From the NCBI RefSeq assembly GCF_020171345.1, contig NZ_JAIUZM010000001.1, forward strand, positions 558,001 through 622,000: a DNA stretch of 64,000 bases, read 5' to 3'. The stretch is from Microbulbifer agarilyticus (GTDB taxonomy: Bacteria; Pseudomonadota; Gammaproteobacteria; Pseudomonadales; Cellvibrionaceae). This document shows positions 26,656-36,114 of the stretch, piece after piece; positions within the stretch are counted from its first letter, which is position 1, and each line of letters starts with the position of its first letter. A program made the position numbers and the translations under genes. The notes below the pieces were generated by a model that did not search any database, had not been told where the DNA came from, and was given only the letters and a program-made list of their open reading frames with translations.

Positions 26656-28143
26656 ATGCTGGCACATCTTCCTATTTTGCAGGTAATCCTGCCGCTGATG
26701 GCGGCACCTTCCTGCCTGCTGATTCGCAAGGCCACGCTGGTGTGGCTGTTTACCCTGGCCGTCAGTATTGCGGCGCTGGTAGTAAGCGTATTGCTGCTGC
26801 AACAGGTTTATGCAACCGGCCCGATCACCTATGAGCTGGGTGGCTGGAAAGCCCCGTGGGGTATCGAATACCGCATTGACCTGTTGAATGCCTGGGTGTT
26901 GTTTATTGTCACCGCACTCAGCAGCGTGGTGTTGAGTGCGGCCCATACCAGCGTGCAAAAGGAACTCGAGCCCACCAAGCAGACCGTCTTTTACGCACTG
27001 TACCTGCTGTGTTTTGCCGGCCTGCTCGGCATTGTGGCTACCGGTGATGCATTTAACGTATTCGTGTTTCTGGAAATTTCTTCCCTGTCTACCTACGCGT
27101 TAATCGCGCTGGGCAAAGACCGGCGCGCGTTGTGGGCGGCATTCCAGTATCTGATTATGGGAACCATCGGGGCCACCTTTATTCTGATCGGTATCGGCTT
27201 CCTGTACATGATGACCGGCACCCTGAATATGGCGGATCTGGCTGCGCGTATTCCGCCACTCAGTGAGTCCACCACGGTACTCGCCGCGTTTGCGTTTATT
27301 TTCGTGGGTATCTGCCTGAAGCTGGCACTGTTCCCGCTGCATCTGTGGCTGCCGAACGCCTACAGCTGTGCACCATCCATCGTTACCGCCTTTCTCGCCG
27401 CTACCGCCACCAAGGTCGCGCTCTACCTGTTACTGCGCTTTACCTTTACCGTGTTCGGGGTGGACTTTTCACTATCGCACCTGCCGCTGGATACGCTGCT
27501 GATTGGGCTCGGCCTGGTGGGCGTATTTGCCGCATCCATCGTTGCTATCTATCAGGCCAACATCAAACGCATGCTGGCGTTCTCCAGCGTGGCCCAGATC
27601 GGCTACATGGTGGTGGGTATCGGCATCGGCACCGCCACCGCACTGCAGGCCACACTGTTGCACCTGTTCAATCATGCATTGATGAAAGGTGGGCTGTTTT
27701 TGGCACTGGCGGGGCTGGTCTATCAACTGGGCGGCTGCCGCATTGAACACTTCCGCGGCCTTGGCCGCACCATGCCCTGGACCATGGCCGCCATCGTAGT
27801 GGGTGGTATCAGCCTGATCGGCATGCCATTGACCGTAGGTTTTGTCAGCAAGTGGTACCTGATTGCCGCAGCCATCGAACAGCAGTTCTGGGGAGTGGCA
27901 GTACTGGTAATACTCGGCTCGCTACTGGCGGTGGCCTATATCTGGAAACTGGTGGAAGCGGCCTATTTTCAGGCTCCGGAAATTAATGACGGTGCGACGG
28001 CGAAACGGGAAGCGCCCCTGGGCATTCTGCTCCCTGCCTGGCTGTTGATCGCGGCAAATATCTATTTCGGCATCGACACCCGCCTGCCGGTTGAAGTGAG
28101 TGCGGCAGCCTCACAATTCCTGCTGGGAGGTGGCGCGCAATGA
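26656..28143 (+). CDS. mrpD: Mrp/Mnh antiporter subunit D, first copy
   Basis: This 495-residue protein has about 14 helices of the NuoL/M/N-MrpA/D family, which carry out proton or cation translocation. Typical parts are NVFVFLEISSLSTYALIALG, the conserved AFIFVGICLKLALFPLHLWLP (lysine in a membrane helix) and KRMLAFSSVAQIGYM. It overlaps the next gene by 4 bp. Of the three D-type proteins in the operon, this is the closest to canonical MrpD by eye. Confidence 0.9.
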   Translation: MLAHLPILQVILPLMAAPSCLLIRKATLVWLFTLAVSIAALVVSVLLLQQVYATGPITYELGGWKAPWGIEYRIDLLNAWVLFIVTALSSVVLSAAHTSVQKELEPTKQTVFYALYLLCFAGLLGIVATGDAFNVFVFLEISSLSTYALIALGKDRRALWAAFQYLIMGTIGATFILIGIGFLYMMTGTLNMADLAARIPPLSESTTVLAAFAFIFVGICLKLALFPLHLWLPNAYSCAPSIVTAFLAATATKVALYLLLRFTFTVFGVDFSLSHLPLDTLLIGLGLVGVFAASIVAIYQANIKRMLAFSSVAQIGYMVVGIGIGTATALQATLLHLFNHALMKGGLFLALAGLVYQLGGCRIEHFRGLGRTMPWTMAAIVVGGISLIGMPLTVGFVSKWYLIAAAIEQQFWGVAVLVILGSLLAVAYIWKLVEAAYFQAPEINDGATAKREAPLGILLPAWLLIAANIYFGIDTRLPVEVSAAASQFLLGGGAQ

Positions 28144-29624
28144 ATACCTCTAACCTGCTGCAACTGACCCTGCTCATCCCAGTACTGGCACTGGTGGGCA
28201 TTCAACTCACCGCCCGCTGGGAAAATGTGCGTGAAGCGATTTCCTTAATTGCCGCAAGCACCCTGTTTTTCACCGTCACCCAGCTGTATCAGCCCATGCT
28301 CGACGGCCAGGTAATTGCCGCCTATTGGCTGGATGTTCTGCCGGGGCTGGCGCTGTCATTCCGCGTAGAACCACTCGGCCTGATGTTCGCGCTGGTGGCG
28401 AGTTTCCTGTGGATCATTACCACCCTCTACGCCATTGGTTATATGCGGGGGCACGGCGAAAAAAATCAGGCACGTTTTTTCAGCTTGTTTGCGGTTTCCA
28501 TCGGCGCGGTGATGGGTATCGCCTTCGCGGAAAACCTGTTCACCCTGTTTATCTTCTACGAAGTACTGACCCTGTGTACCTATCCGCTAGTCACCCATGC
28601 GGGTACCGACAAGGCTCGTGCCGGGGGGCGTGTTTACCTGGGTATCCTGCTGGGCACCTCGGTGGGCTTTTTCCTGCTGGCGATCATCGCCACCTGGTTG
28701 CTGGCCGGTACCCTTTCGTTCACCGAGGGTGGTGTTTTCTCACCCGGCACCTCGCTCACACTGTTGTCCGTACTGCTGGTGCTGTTTGTGTTCGGTGTCG
28801 GCAAGGCGGCCATCATGCCGTTCCATCGCTGGCTGCCCGCGGCCATGGTGGCGCCGACACCGGTAAGTGCACTGCTGCACGCAGTGGCCGTGGTAAAAGC
28901 CGGCGTATTTGTATTGCTGAAAATCTGCCTGCTGATTTTTGGGATCGACACGCTCAAGACGATCCCCGCTACCGAATGGCTACTGTATCTGGCCGGCGTT
29001 TCCATCCTGCTCGCGTCGATCATTGCCCTGCGCCAGCAGAACCTGAAAAAGCGCCTGGCCTATTCCACCGTGAGCCAGCTGGGTTACATCACCCTGGGCG
29101 CCCTGCTCGCCACCAGTGCGGGGATGACCGGCAGTGCGCTGCATATCGTGATGCACGCCTTCGGCAAGATCACCCTGTTCTTCTGCGCGGGCGCGATTCT
29201 GGTGGCGGCACACAAAACCGAAGTACACCAACTGCGCGGGTTGGGCCGGCAAATGCCGGTCACCATGACCGCATTTCTGGTCGCCAGCCTGTGCATTATC
29301 GGCATCCCGCCCACCGGCGGCACCTGGAGCAAGTGGTATTTGATGCTGGGCACCTTCGAAGCGCAGCAGTGGATTTTGATGGGGCTACTGATGATCAGCT
29401 CGCTGCTCAGTATCGCCTACCTGTTGCCAATCCCGCTGCGTGCATTTTTCTCCCGTGGTGACCAGGACGTGGAAGTGACTGGCGCCCCTGATGCAGCTGC
29501 AACCAGCGCCATCAAGGAGGCTCCGCTGCCCTCCCTGATCGCCCTTGGTATCACTGCGGCGGGCTGTATTTACCTGCTGCTGTTCCCCGATGCGTTCTAT
29601 CAGCTAATCAAAGCCGGAATCTGA
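28140..29624 (+). CDS. Mrp/Mnh antiporter subunit D, second copy
   Basis: The 494 residues form another NuoL/M/N-type transporter subunit: NLFTLFIFYEVLTLCTYPLV, then GVGKAAIMPFHRWLPAAMVAPTP, then KKRLAYSTVSQLGYIT. The conserved membrane lysine and the H-x-W-L-P-x-A-M motif are intact, so it can plausibly conduct protons. It overlaps the first D copy by 4 bp. It is a diverged paralogue, not a recent duplicate. Confidence 0.88.
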   Translation: MNTSNLLQLTLLIPVLALVGIQLTARWENVREAISLIAASTLFFTVTQLYQPMLDGQVIAAYWLDVLPGLALSFRVEPLGLMFALVASFLWIITTLYAIGYMRGHGEKNQARFFSLFAVSIGAVMGIAFAENLFTLFIFYEVLTLCTYPLVTHAGTDKARAGGRVYLGILLGTSVGFFLLAIIATWLLAGTLSFTEGGVFSPGTSLTLLSVLLVLFVFGVGKAAIMPFHRWLPAAMVAPTPVSALLHAVAVVKAGVFVLLKICLLIFGIDTLKTIPATEWLLYLAGVSILLASIIALRQQNLKKRLAYSTVSQLGYITLGALLATSAGMTGSALHIVMHAFGKITLFFCAGAILVAAHKTEVHQLRGLGRQMPVTMTAFLVASLCIIGIPPTGGTWSKWYLMLGTFEAQQWILMGLLMISSLLSIAYLLPIPLRAFFSRGDQDVEVTGAPDAAATSAIKEAPLPSLIALGITAAGCIYLLLFPDAFYQLIKAGI

Positions 29625-29625
29625 T

Positions 29626-29973
29626 ATGAGTGGTGAAAAACAGGATTTCTTCGACAATCCAAATAACATCCGCAATATGCTGCGGGTGTTCTACGTTATC
29701 TGCGCCCTGCTGTTTGCGGCGGATTTTGTCGTGCATCGCCACACCGAGTTTCGCTTTGAGGGCCTGCCCGGCTTCTACCCCATCTACGGCTTTGTCGGCT
29801 GTGTGATCCTGGTGTTTGCGGCGAAATGGATGCGTACTTTCCTGATGCGTCCGGAAGACTATTACGACAAACGTGAACTGACCGACTTCAACAGCGATGA
29901 CAGTGATGGCATTGATGCGTTATCTCATGAAGACACCAACACCTCTGTGAACGGAGGGCATCAGCGTGTTTGA
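29626..29973 (+). CDS. Small two-helix membrane protein inside the antiporter operon
   Basis: This 115-residue protein has two hydrophobic helices at about 18-34 (MLRVFYVICALLFAADFV) and 50-66 (YPIYGFVGCVILVFAAKW). An acidic, hydrophilic tail of about 45 residues follows. I do not recognise a named family. It starts one base after the second D subunit and overlaps the third by 8 bp, so it is very likely a component or assembly factor of the same complex. Confidence 0.8.
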   Translation: MSGEKQDFFDNPNNIRNMLRVFYVICALLFAADFVVHRHTEFRFEGLPGFYPIYGFVGCVILVFAAKWMRTFLMRPEDYYDKRELTDFNSDDSDGIDALSHEDTNTSVNGGHQRV

Positions 29974-31681
29974 AGTTGCCCCGTTTATTCCGTTCTTTAT
30001 CGCTGCTGCGCTCGGGCTGTTTCTGCGCGGCTGGATGCGCGCGGTACTGTTTATCGCGGTACCTGTAGTTGGCCTCGCCAATTTGTGGCTGCTGGGCACC
30101 GGCGGAGCAGGTATTGAGTTTGGCCACTACGCCATTCTCGATTTCAATTTACTGCTGTTTAAAGCCGATAAGCTGAGTCTGCTGTTTGGTTACCTGTTCC
30201 ATATTGCCGCACTTATCTCGGTAATCTATGCCCTGCATGTGCGCGACACCCTGCAACAAGTGGCCAGCATGCTCTATGCGGGCAGCGCCCTCGGGGCGGT
30301 GTTTGCCGGGGACCTGCTGACCCTGTTTATTTTCTGGGAACTGCTGGCGCTGACCTCGGTATTCCTGGTGTGGGCACGCCGCAGTGGCCGCGCCTATGTA
30401 GCGGGGCTGCGCTACTTCACCCTGCACATCCTCTCCGGGTTGCTGCTACTCGGCGGAATCATCTTTTACGGCCAGACTCATGGCACCCTGGAGTTCGATC
30501 AGATCGGGCTCGACGGCAACGTCCTCGACAACCCCGCGAGCTGGATGATCTTCCTCGCGTTCGGCATCAAGTGCGCCTTCCCGTTTTTCCACAACTGGCT
30601 TACCGACGCCTACCCCGAATCCACCCCCACCGGCACGGTCTTCCTGAGCGCGTTCACCACCAAGGTAGCGGTGTATGCGCTGGCACGGGCCTACCCCGGC
30701 ACCGAGTTACTGGTTTACATCGGCGCCACCATGGCCTGCTTCCCGATTTTCTATGCGGTGATCGAAAACGACCTGCGCCGGGTGCTGGCCTACAGCCTGA
30801 TCAACCAGCTGGGCTTTATGGTGGTGGGCATTGGCATCGGCACCTCACTTGCGATCAATGGCGCCGTGGCCCACGCGTTTAACGACGTGATCTTCAAGGG
30901 ACTGCTGTTTATGTCCATGGGTGCGGTGCTGCATGTCACCGGCAAGATCAACGGCTCGGAACTGGGCGGCCTCTACAAGAAGATGCCCAAAACCACGGTG
31001 CTGTGCATAATTGGTGCCGCCTCCATCTCCGCCTTCCCCCTGTTCAGCGGTTTCGTCAGTAAGTCCATGGTGATGAGTGCGGCGATCAAGAACGGCTACG
31101 ACTGGGTATGGCTGATCCTGCTGTTCGCCTCCGCGGGTGTGTTCCACCATGCGGGGATCAAGATTCCCTACTTCGCCTTCTTTGCTCACGACGCCAAGCT
31201 GCCGGCACGCGAGCCGCCGGTGAATATGCTGATCGCCATGAGCATCGCGGCAGCGTTGTGCCTGATCATCGGCGTTTATCCACAGGCGCTGTATAGCCTG
31301 CTGCCTTACGACATCTCGTACACCCCCTACGACGTCACCCATGTACTGACCCAGCTGCAACTGCTGTTCTTCTCCGCACTCGCGTTCGTATGGCTGAACC
31401 TGCGCCACCTGTACCCGCCGGAACTGCCTTCGGTAAACCTGGATGTGGAGTGGATCTACCGCCGGCTGGTACCGGATGCCCTGCGCGGCCTGTTCAACCG
31501 CCTGTTTGCGCTGGACAACCGCCTGCGCAGTGCCGCGGTTGGCGGTGTGGCGCGCCTGGTGGAAGGGGTGGCCAACCACCACCGCGCCGACGGCATCATG
31601 GCCCGCAACTGGCTCACCGGCAGCATGGTGGCCGGTGTGGTGCTGTTGCTGGGTATCTACCTGGTACTGGGGTGGCTGTAA
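29966..31681 (+). CDS. Mrp/Mnh antiporter subunit D, third copy
   Basis: The 571-residue protein is a third NuoL/M/N-type subunit, longer than the other two because of extra C-terminal helices. Core motifs are GDLLTLFIFWELLALTSVFL, AFGIKCAFPFFHNWLTDAYP, and RRVLAYSLINQLGFMVVGIG. It ends the operon. A C-G-rich hairpin without a T-run lies at 31733-31769 before dxs. Confidence 0.88.
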   Translation: MFEVAPFIPFFIAAALGLFLRGWMRAVLFIAVPVVGLANLWLLGTGGAGIEFGHYAILDFNLLLFKADKLSLLFGYLFHIAALISVIYALHVRDTLQQVASMLYAGSALGAVFAGDLLTLFIFWELLALTSVFLVWARRSGRAYVAGLRYFTLHILSGLLLLGGIIFYGQTHGTLEFDQIGLDGNVLDNPASWMIFLAFGIKCAFPFFHNWLTDAYPESTPTGTVFLSAFTTKVAVYALARAYPGTELLVYIGATMACFPIFYAVIENDLRRVLAYSLINQLGFMVVGIGIGTSLAINGAVAHAFNDVIFKGLLFMSMGAVLHVTGKINGSELGGLYKKMPKTTVLCIIGAASISAFPLFSGFVSKSMVMSAAIKNGYDWVWLILLFASAGVFHHAGIKIPYFAFFAHDAKLPAREPPVNMLIAMSIAAALCLIIGVYPQALYSLLPYDISYTPYDVTHVLTQLQLLFFSALAFVWLNLRHLYPPELPSVNLDVEWIYRRLVPDALRGLFNRLFALDNRLRSAAVGGVARLVEGVANHHRADGIMARNWLTGSMVAGVVLLLGIYLVLGWL

Positions 31682-31879
31682 GGGGATGCGGGGGTCTACA
31701 GGGCTCTGTGAGATTGCGAGGTAACGATTGACCGGGGAGACGTGCGCCGCGCAGGATGCAATCTCCCCGCGAGGGGCATACAATTCCCTTCTTATATCAG
31801 TTGCAATTGATACCTTAGGCCGCCGATTCGACTTCGCGTAAGCGTGCGGCGCCTGGGGCTGCCCGATTCAGGACCCTTG

Positions 31880-33811
31880 ATGTTCGACGAGATCCCCCGC
31901 CAGCGCCCGCAGACGCCGCTGCTCGACCAGATTGATGAGCCAGCCCAGTTGCGCGCCCTGTCGGAAAAACAACTGCCAGAACTGGCAAGCGAATTACGTG
32001 AATACCTGCTCTACTGCGTAGGCCAGACTGGCGGCCACTTTGGCGCCGGTCTCGGCGTAGTTGAGCTCACCATCGCTCTGCACTACATCTACAACACCCC
32101 GGAAGACCGTGTGGTGTGGGATGTTGGCCACCAGACTTATCCACACAAGATTCTTACCGGCCGCCGCGAGCAGATGCTCAGCATGCGTCAGCAGGGCGGC
32201 CTGTCCGGCTTCCCCAAGCGCAGCGAAAGCCCCTACGACACCTTTGGCGTCGGCCACTCCAGCACCTCCATCAGTGCCGCACTGGGCATGGCGCTGGGTT
32301 CCCCCGACGAGCGCAAGGTTGTCGCCGTAATTGGCGATGGCGCCATGACCGCGGGTATGGCATTTGAAGCCCTGAACCACGCCGCGCACACCGGCAAAGA
32401 CATGCTGGTGGTGCTGAATGACAACCGCATGTCGATCTCCAAGAACGTGGGCGGCCTCGCCACCTACTTCGCGCGCATTCTCGCTAGTAAGACCTACCTG
32501 AACATGCGCGAGGGCAGCCGCAAGATCCTGTCGGCTATCCCCAAGGCATGGCAGCTGGCACGCCGCACCGAAGAGCACGTAAAGGGCATGATTACCCCCG
32601 GCACGCTGTTTGAGGAGCTGGGCTTTAACTATGTGGGCCCGCTGGACGGCCACAACATGCAGGACCTGGTGCATACCCTGCGCAACCTGCGCAATCAGCC
32701 AGGGCCGCAACTGCTGCATGTAGTCACCACCAAGGGCAAGGGTTTTGGCCCTGCGGAAGAGGACCCGGTGGGTTACCACGCGCTGAACAAGCTGGAACCG
32801 GAGCCCAAGGTGCAGGTCGCGGTATCGCCCGAAGCGGCCGCAACCGCGAAGAAGAAAGGCCCCAAGTACCAGGACATCTTCGGCCAGTGGCTGTGTGATA
32901 TGGCCGAGCAGGACGACAAGCTGGTGGCTATCACCCCGGCTATGTGTGAAGGCTCCGGCATGGTGGAATTTGCCGAGCGCTTCCCGGAGCGCTACCACGA
33001 TGTGGCCATCGCCGAGCAACATGCCGTAACCCTGGCAGCGGGCCTCGCCTGTGAACAGCAGAAGCCGGTGGTGGCCATCTACTCGACCTTCCTGCAGCGC
33101 GGATACGACCAGATGGTGCACGACGTTGCGATCCAGGATCTGGACGTGACCTTTGCCATCGATCGCGCCGGCCTCGTCGGTGAGGACGGCCCGACCCATG
33201 CCGGCAGCTTCGACCTGACCTTTATGCGCTGCCTGCCAAACCTGGTCATCGCTGCGCCGTCGGACGAGAATGAGTGCCGCCAGCTGCTCTACACCGCTTA
33301 TCAGCACAATGGCCCATCCGCCGTGCGCTACCCGCGCGGTACCGGCCCCGGCATCGAGATTGAAAAAGACATGACCGCCCTGCCTGTAGGCAAAGGGCGC
33401 GTTGTGCAGGAAGGCAGCAATGTAGCGATCCTGAGTTTCGGTACCTTGTTGGCGCCGGCCCGTGAAGCGGCAGAAAAACTCGGCGCGACTCTGGTAGATA
33501 TGCGCTGGGTGAAACCGCTGGACGAAGAGTTGATCGACCGACTAGCGGACAGCCACGATTTGCTGGTCACGCTGGAAGAAAACACCATCGCTGGTGGTGC
33601 CGGCAGTGCGGTATCGGAATACCTGAATCAACGCATCATCCCGGTACCGCTGTTGCAGCTGGGATTACCCGACAAAATTATCGAACACGGCAAGCATCCA
33701 AAGCTGCTCGCAGAAATTGGCCTCGACGCCAAGGGCATCGAAGAACAAATTCGCAAACGCCAGAGCCAGATGCATCGGGCGCAGTCAAACGGGCAAGCGG
33801 CGGCGATTTAA
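31880..33811 (+). CDS. dxs: 1-deoxy-D-xylulose-5-phosphate synthase
   Basis: This 643-residue thiamine-diphosphate enzyme joins pyruvate and glyceraldehyde-3-phosphate in the first step of the MEP isoprenoid pathway. Evidence is [18 protein letters not shown], the ThDP motif [15 protein letters not shown] followed by [14 protein letters not shown], and the transketolase-type second half ([19 protein letters not shown]). I chose the ATG at 31880 because AGGA lies 7 bases before it and Dxs N-termini look alike. It supplies IPP/DMAPP to ispA upstream. Confidence 0.95.
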   Translation: MFDEIPRQRPQTPLLDQIDEPAQLRALSEKQLPELASELREYLLYCVGQTGGHFGAGLGVVELTIALHYIYNTPEDRVVWDVGHQTYPHKILTGRREQMLSMRQQGGLSGFPKRSESPYDTFGVGHSSTSISAALGMALGSPDERKVVAVIGDGAMTAGMAFEALNHAAHTGKDMLVVLNDNRMSISKNVGGLATYFARILASKTYLNMREGSRKILSAIPKAWQLARRTEEHVKGMITPGTLFEELGFNYVGPLDGHNMQDLVHTLRNLRNQPGPQLLHVVTTKGKGFGPAEEDPVGYHALNKLEPEPKVQVAVSPEAAATAKKKGPKYQDIFGQWLCDMAEQDDKLVAITPAMCEGSGMVEFAERFPERYHDVAIAEQHAVTLAAGLACEQQKPVVAIYSTFLQRGYDQMVHDVAIQDLDVTFAIDRAGLVGEDGPTHAGSFDLTFMRCLPNLVIAAPSDENECRQLLYTAYQHNGPSAVRYPRGTGPGIEIEKDMTALPVGKGRVVQEGSNVAILSFGTLLAPAREAAEKLGATLVDMRWVKPLDEELIDRLADSHDLLVTLEENTIAGGAGSAVSEYLNQRIIPVPLLQLGLPDKIIEHGKHPKLLAEIGLDAKGIEEQIRKRQSQMHRAQSNGQAAAI

Positions 33812-33840
33812 ACAGCAACGCGCATAGTAGTCGAATCGAA

Positions 33841-33952
33841 GGTCAAGTGCCGGGTATTCGTTTTCAAAAGCGTCGGCGACAGGGATGTCGCCGATGCAGC
33901 GTACATGGACGTATTCACAGCGGTTTTGAAAACGAATACCCGGTGCTTGACC
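33841..33952. repeat. Nested palindromic element A1 (core inverted)
   Basis: A 29-bp left arm (33841-33869) pairs with a right arm (33924-33952) with only two mismatches. Inside is a 54-bp core carrying its own 8-bp hairpin (TCGGCGAC/GTCGCCGA, 33873-33894). The reverse complement of the core, beginning CCGCTGTGAATACGTCC, closely matches the core of elements A2 and B. Not coding. Confidence 0.85.
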
Positions 33953-33996
33953 GCCACCATGCTCCAGAAGGGTTCTTCGAATTAGCTTGGTGGCGG
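33951..33996. repeat. Linking inverted repeat between elements A1 and A2
   Basis: CCGCCACCA at 33951-33959 pairs exactly with TGGTGGCGG at 33988-33996. It bridges the two larger elements and overlaps the last two bases of A1. Confidence 0.6.
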
Positions 33997-34003
33997 CAGA
34001 TCA

Positions 34004-34097
34004 CAGGGTGGAGCTTTTGGAAACCGCTGTGAATACATCCCTGTACGCTCCGTCGCAAACATCCCTGTTTGCGACGGTTTCCAAAAGCTCCACCCTG
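34004..34097. repeat. Nested palindromic element A2
   Basis: Perfect 22-bp arms (34004-34025 and 34076-34097) enclose the core GCTGTGAATACATCCCTGTA (34026 on), which ends in a 10-bp hairpin CGTCGCAAAC/GTTTGCGACG. The core matches A1 in the opposite orientation and B in the same orientation. The arm sequence is unlike that of A1. Confidence 0.85.
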
Positions 34098-34165
34098 CGC
34101 TCTGCCTTAGCATCGACGTTAAGCGCCTCGAATACACGCAAAATAAAATAGAGACAGGTAGTTAA

Positions 34166-36049
34166 ATGTCCCTAACTAAAACCATAAAAAATGTCCTTCG
34201 CGCAAAAAATCTCGGATTATCTGCGTTAATCCTACTCGTGAGCGCGAGTTCACAGGCAATGGAGCAACGTGACTTCGACAAAGCCATGAAGGCGCTGCCG
34301 AAAACTGGCGCCAGCGAAAAGCTAAGCGCGCTGCAGGACCTTCGCTACCGCTGGATCATGGAAAGCTATCCAGAGAATGCGACCTATCAGGGCTACCCCG
34401 GCGTGGAGCGCGACTGGACCGATCAATCCCTCAAGAGTATCGAGCGCCGCAAGGGCCAGACGCGCAAGCTGCTGGCAACCAGTCGCCAGTTAAACGAAGA
34501 CAAGCTCAGCGATAGCGAAAAGCTCGACTATCAGCTGCTGTACCAAGACCTGTTGTTAGAGGTACGCGGCTACCAGTTCCCCGAGCACCTGCTGCCGATC
34601 AACCATATGAGCGGTATCCAGCGCAGTGTGCCCGCAGTCTTGAATGCGATGCCCAAGCGCACCGCTGCGGACTATGAAGATATTCTTGCGCGCCTCGACA
34701 AGCTGCCGGGCTTGATCGAGCAGACCAAGATACTGATGGAGCTTGGCCTTGAGCAGAAGCTCACGCCACCACAAATCACTCTGCGTGACCTGCCCGGCCA
34801 GATTCGCGCACTGATTCCGCAAGACCCGGCGCAGAGCCCACTGCTCAAGGCATTCAATAATATGCCTGCGAGCATTGCCGAGACGCGCAAGAACAGACTG
34901 CGTACGCGGGCACATAATATTTATCGCAAGTCGCTGGTGCCAAACTGGCAGCGCCTCGCCGAATTTGCGGAGCGGGAATATATCCCACAGGCGAGCACCG
35001 AAACCGCATTTACCAAAAACGCCGACGGGATCCGCTGGTATGCGTACAAGGTGCGCGAGCAGACCACCACGGACCTGAGCCCGGCAGAAATTCACCAGAT
35101 CGGTCTCGAAGAGGTGCGCCGCATTCGCGCACAGATGGATGCGATTATTGAAAAGACGGGCTTCGACGGCGACTTCAAGGCGTTCACCGATTTCCTGCGC
35201 AACGACCCGCAGTTCTATCACGTAACCCGTGAAGACCTTCTGAAGCAGTACCGGGATATTGCCAAGCGCATTGATGGTGAAATCCCCGCGCTGTTCCGCA
35301 CGCTGCCAAGATTGCCCTACGGTATTAAACGGATTCCGGAGTACTCGGAGAAATCCCAGACCACCGCCTATTACCAGCCGGGCTCCATGGAAACCGGGCG
35401 CGCCGGGGTATTCTTCGCCAATACCTACAACCTGAAAAGCCGTCCCATCTGGGAAATGGAAGCGCTGACCGTGCACGAGGCCGTCCCCGGGCACCATCTG
35501 CAGATTGCACTGGCGCAGGAACAGCAGGATATTCACCCGCTGCGTCGCACCAAAATGTATACCGGTTACGTGGAAGGCTGGGGACTTTACTCCGAAAGCC
35601 TCGGTTACGACCTCGGCCTGTACCAGGACCCTTACAGTGAGTTCGGTGCGCTGACCTACGACATGTGGCGCGCGGTGCGCCTGGTGGTCGATACCGGTAT
35701 GCATCAGCTGGGCTGGAGCCGCGACGAAGCCATTCGCTACTTCATGGATAACAGTGCCAAGCCCGAGCATGATGTGGTGGTGGAAATCGATCGCTACCTG
35801 GTATGGCCGGGACAGGCGCTTGCCTACAAAGTTGGACAGCTGAAAATTCTGGAAATCCGCGCACGCTCGGAGGAAGCTCTCGGCAATAACTTTGATATCC
35901 GCCAGTTTCATGACGCACTGTTGGGCGCCGGCGCCTTGCCGCTTAATTTACTCGAGACACGTATGAACCGTTGGATCGAATCCCAAGGGGGCAGCCTGAG
36001 CCAGACCACCCCAGCGGATGAGTCGGCAGGACAGGCAGCGCTCAACTAA
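34166..36049 (+). CDS. Exported DUF885-family metallopeptidase-like protein
   Basis: The 627-residue protein has a signal peptide (LGLSALILLVSASSQA, cleavage near residue 30). The DUF885 signature is clear: the zinc motif in ALTVHEAVPGHHLQ is a variant HExxxGHH, with GYVEGWGLYSESLG and YLVWPGQALAYKVG further on. The family is related to M32-type carboxypeptidases and is usually periplasmic or a lipoprotein in gammaproteobacteria; its substrates are poorly known. It is monocistronic, bounded by the palindromic elements upstream and a terminator downstream. Confidence 0.88.
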   Translation: MSLTKTIKNVLRAKNLGLSALILLVSASSQAMEQRDFDKAMKALPKTGASEKLSALQDLRYRWIMESYPENATYQGYPGVERDWTDQSLKSIERRKGQTRKLLATSRQLNEDKLSDSEKLDYQLLYQDLLLEVRGYQFPEHLLPINHMSGIQRSVPAVLNAMPKRTAADYEDILARLDKLPGLIEQTKILMELGLEQKLTPPQITLRDLPGQIRALIPQDPAQSPLLKAFNNMPASIAETRKNRLRTRAHNIYRKSLVPNWQRLAEFAEREYIPQASTETAFTKNADGIRWYAYKVREQTTTDLSPAEIHQIGLEEVRRIRAQMDAIIEKTGFDGDFKAFTDFLRNDPQFYHVTREDLLKQYRDIAKRIDGEIPALFRTLPRLPYGIKRIPEYSEKSQTTAYYQPGSMETGRAGVFFANTYNLKSRPIWEMEALTVHEAVPGHHLQIALAQEQQDIHPLRRTKMYTGYVEGWGLYSESLGYDLGLYQDPYSEFGALTYDMWRAVRLVVDTGMHQLGWSRDEAIRYFMDNSAKPEHDVVVEIDRYLVWPGQALAYKVGQLKILEIRARSEEALGNNFDIRQFHDALLGAGALPLNLLETRMNRWIESQGGSLSQTTPADESAGQAALN

Positions 36050-36059
36050 TTTCTCAGAC

Positions 36060-36089
36060 AAAAAAAGGCCGCAAACGCGGCCTTTTTTG
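36060..36089. terminator. Bidirectional Rho-independent terminator
   Basis: A-tract, stem GGCCGC-AAAC-GCGGCC (36067-36082), then six T. It serves the DUF885 gene on the plus strand and rsgA on the minus strand. Confidence 0.93.
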
Positions 36090-36114
36090 TGCTGAACAGA
36101 AGTCAGTGCGAACA

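Noticed and set aside
31733-31769. CGGGGAGA/TCTCCCCG hairpin between the antiporter operon and dxs as a terminator
   Set aside because: No T-run follows and the loop is long. It may be leader structure, but nothing further can be said.
31994-33307. 437-codon open frame antisense to dxs
   Set aside because: dxs is unmistakable on the plus strand; the antisense product is low-complexity H/Q/G-rich sequence typical of reverse-strand reading.
34556-35911. 451-codon frame antisense to the DUF885 gene
   Set aside because: The DUF885 motifs are on the plus strand; the antisense frame is a by-product of codon bias.
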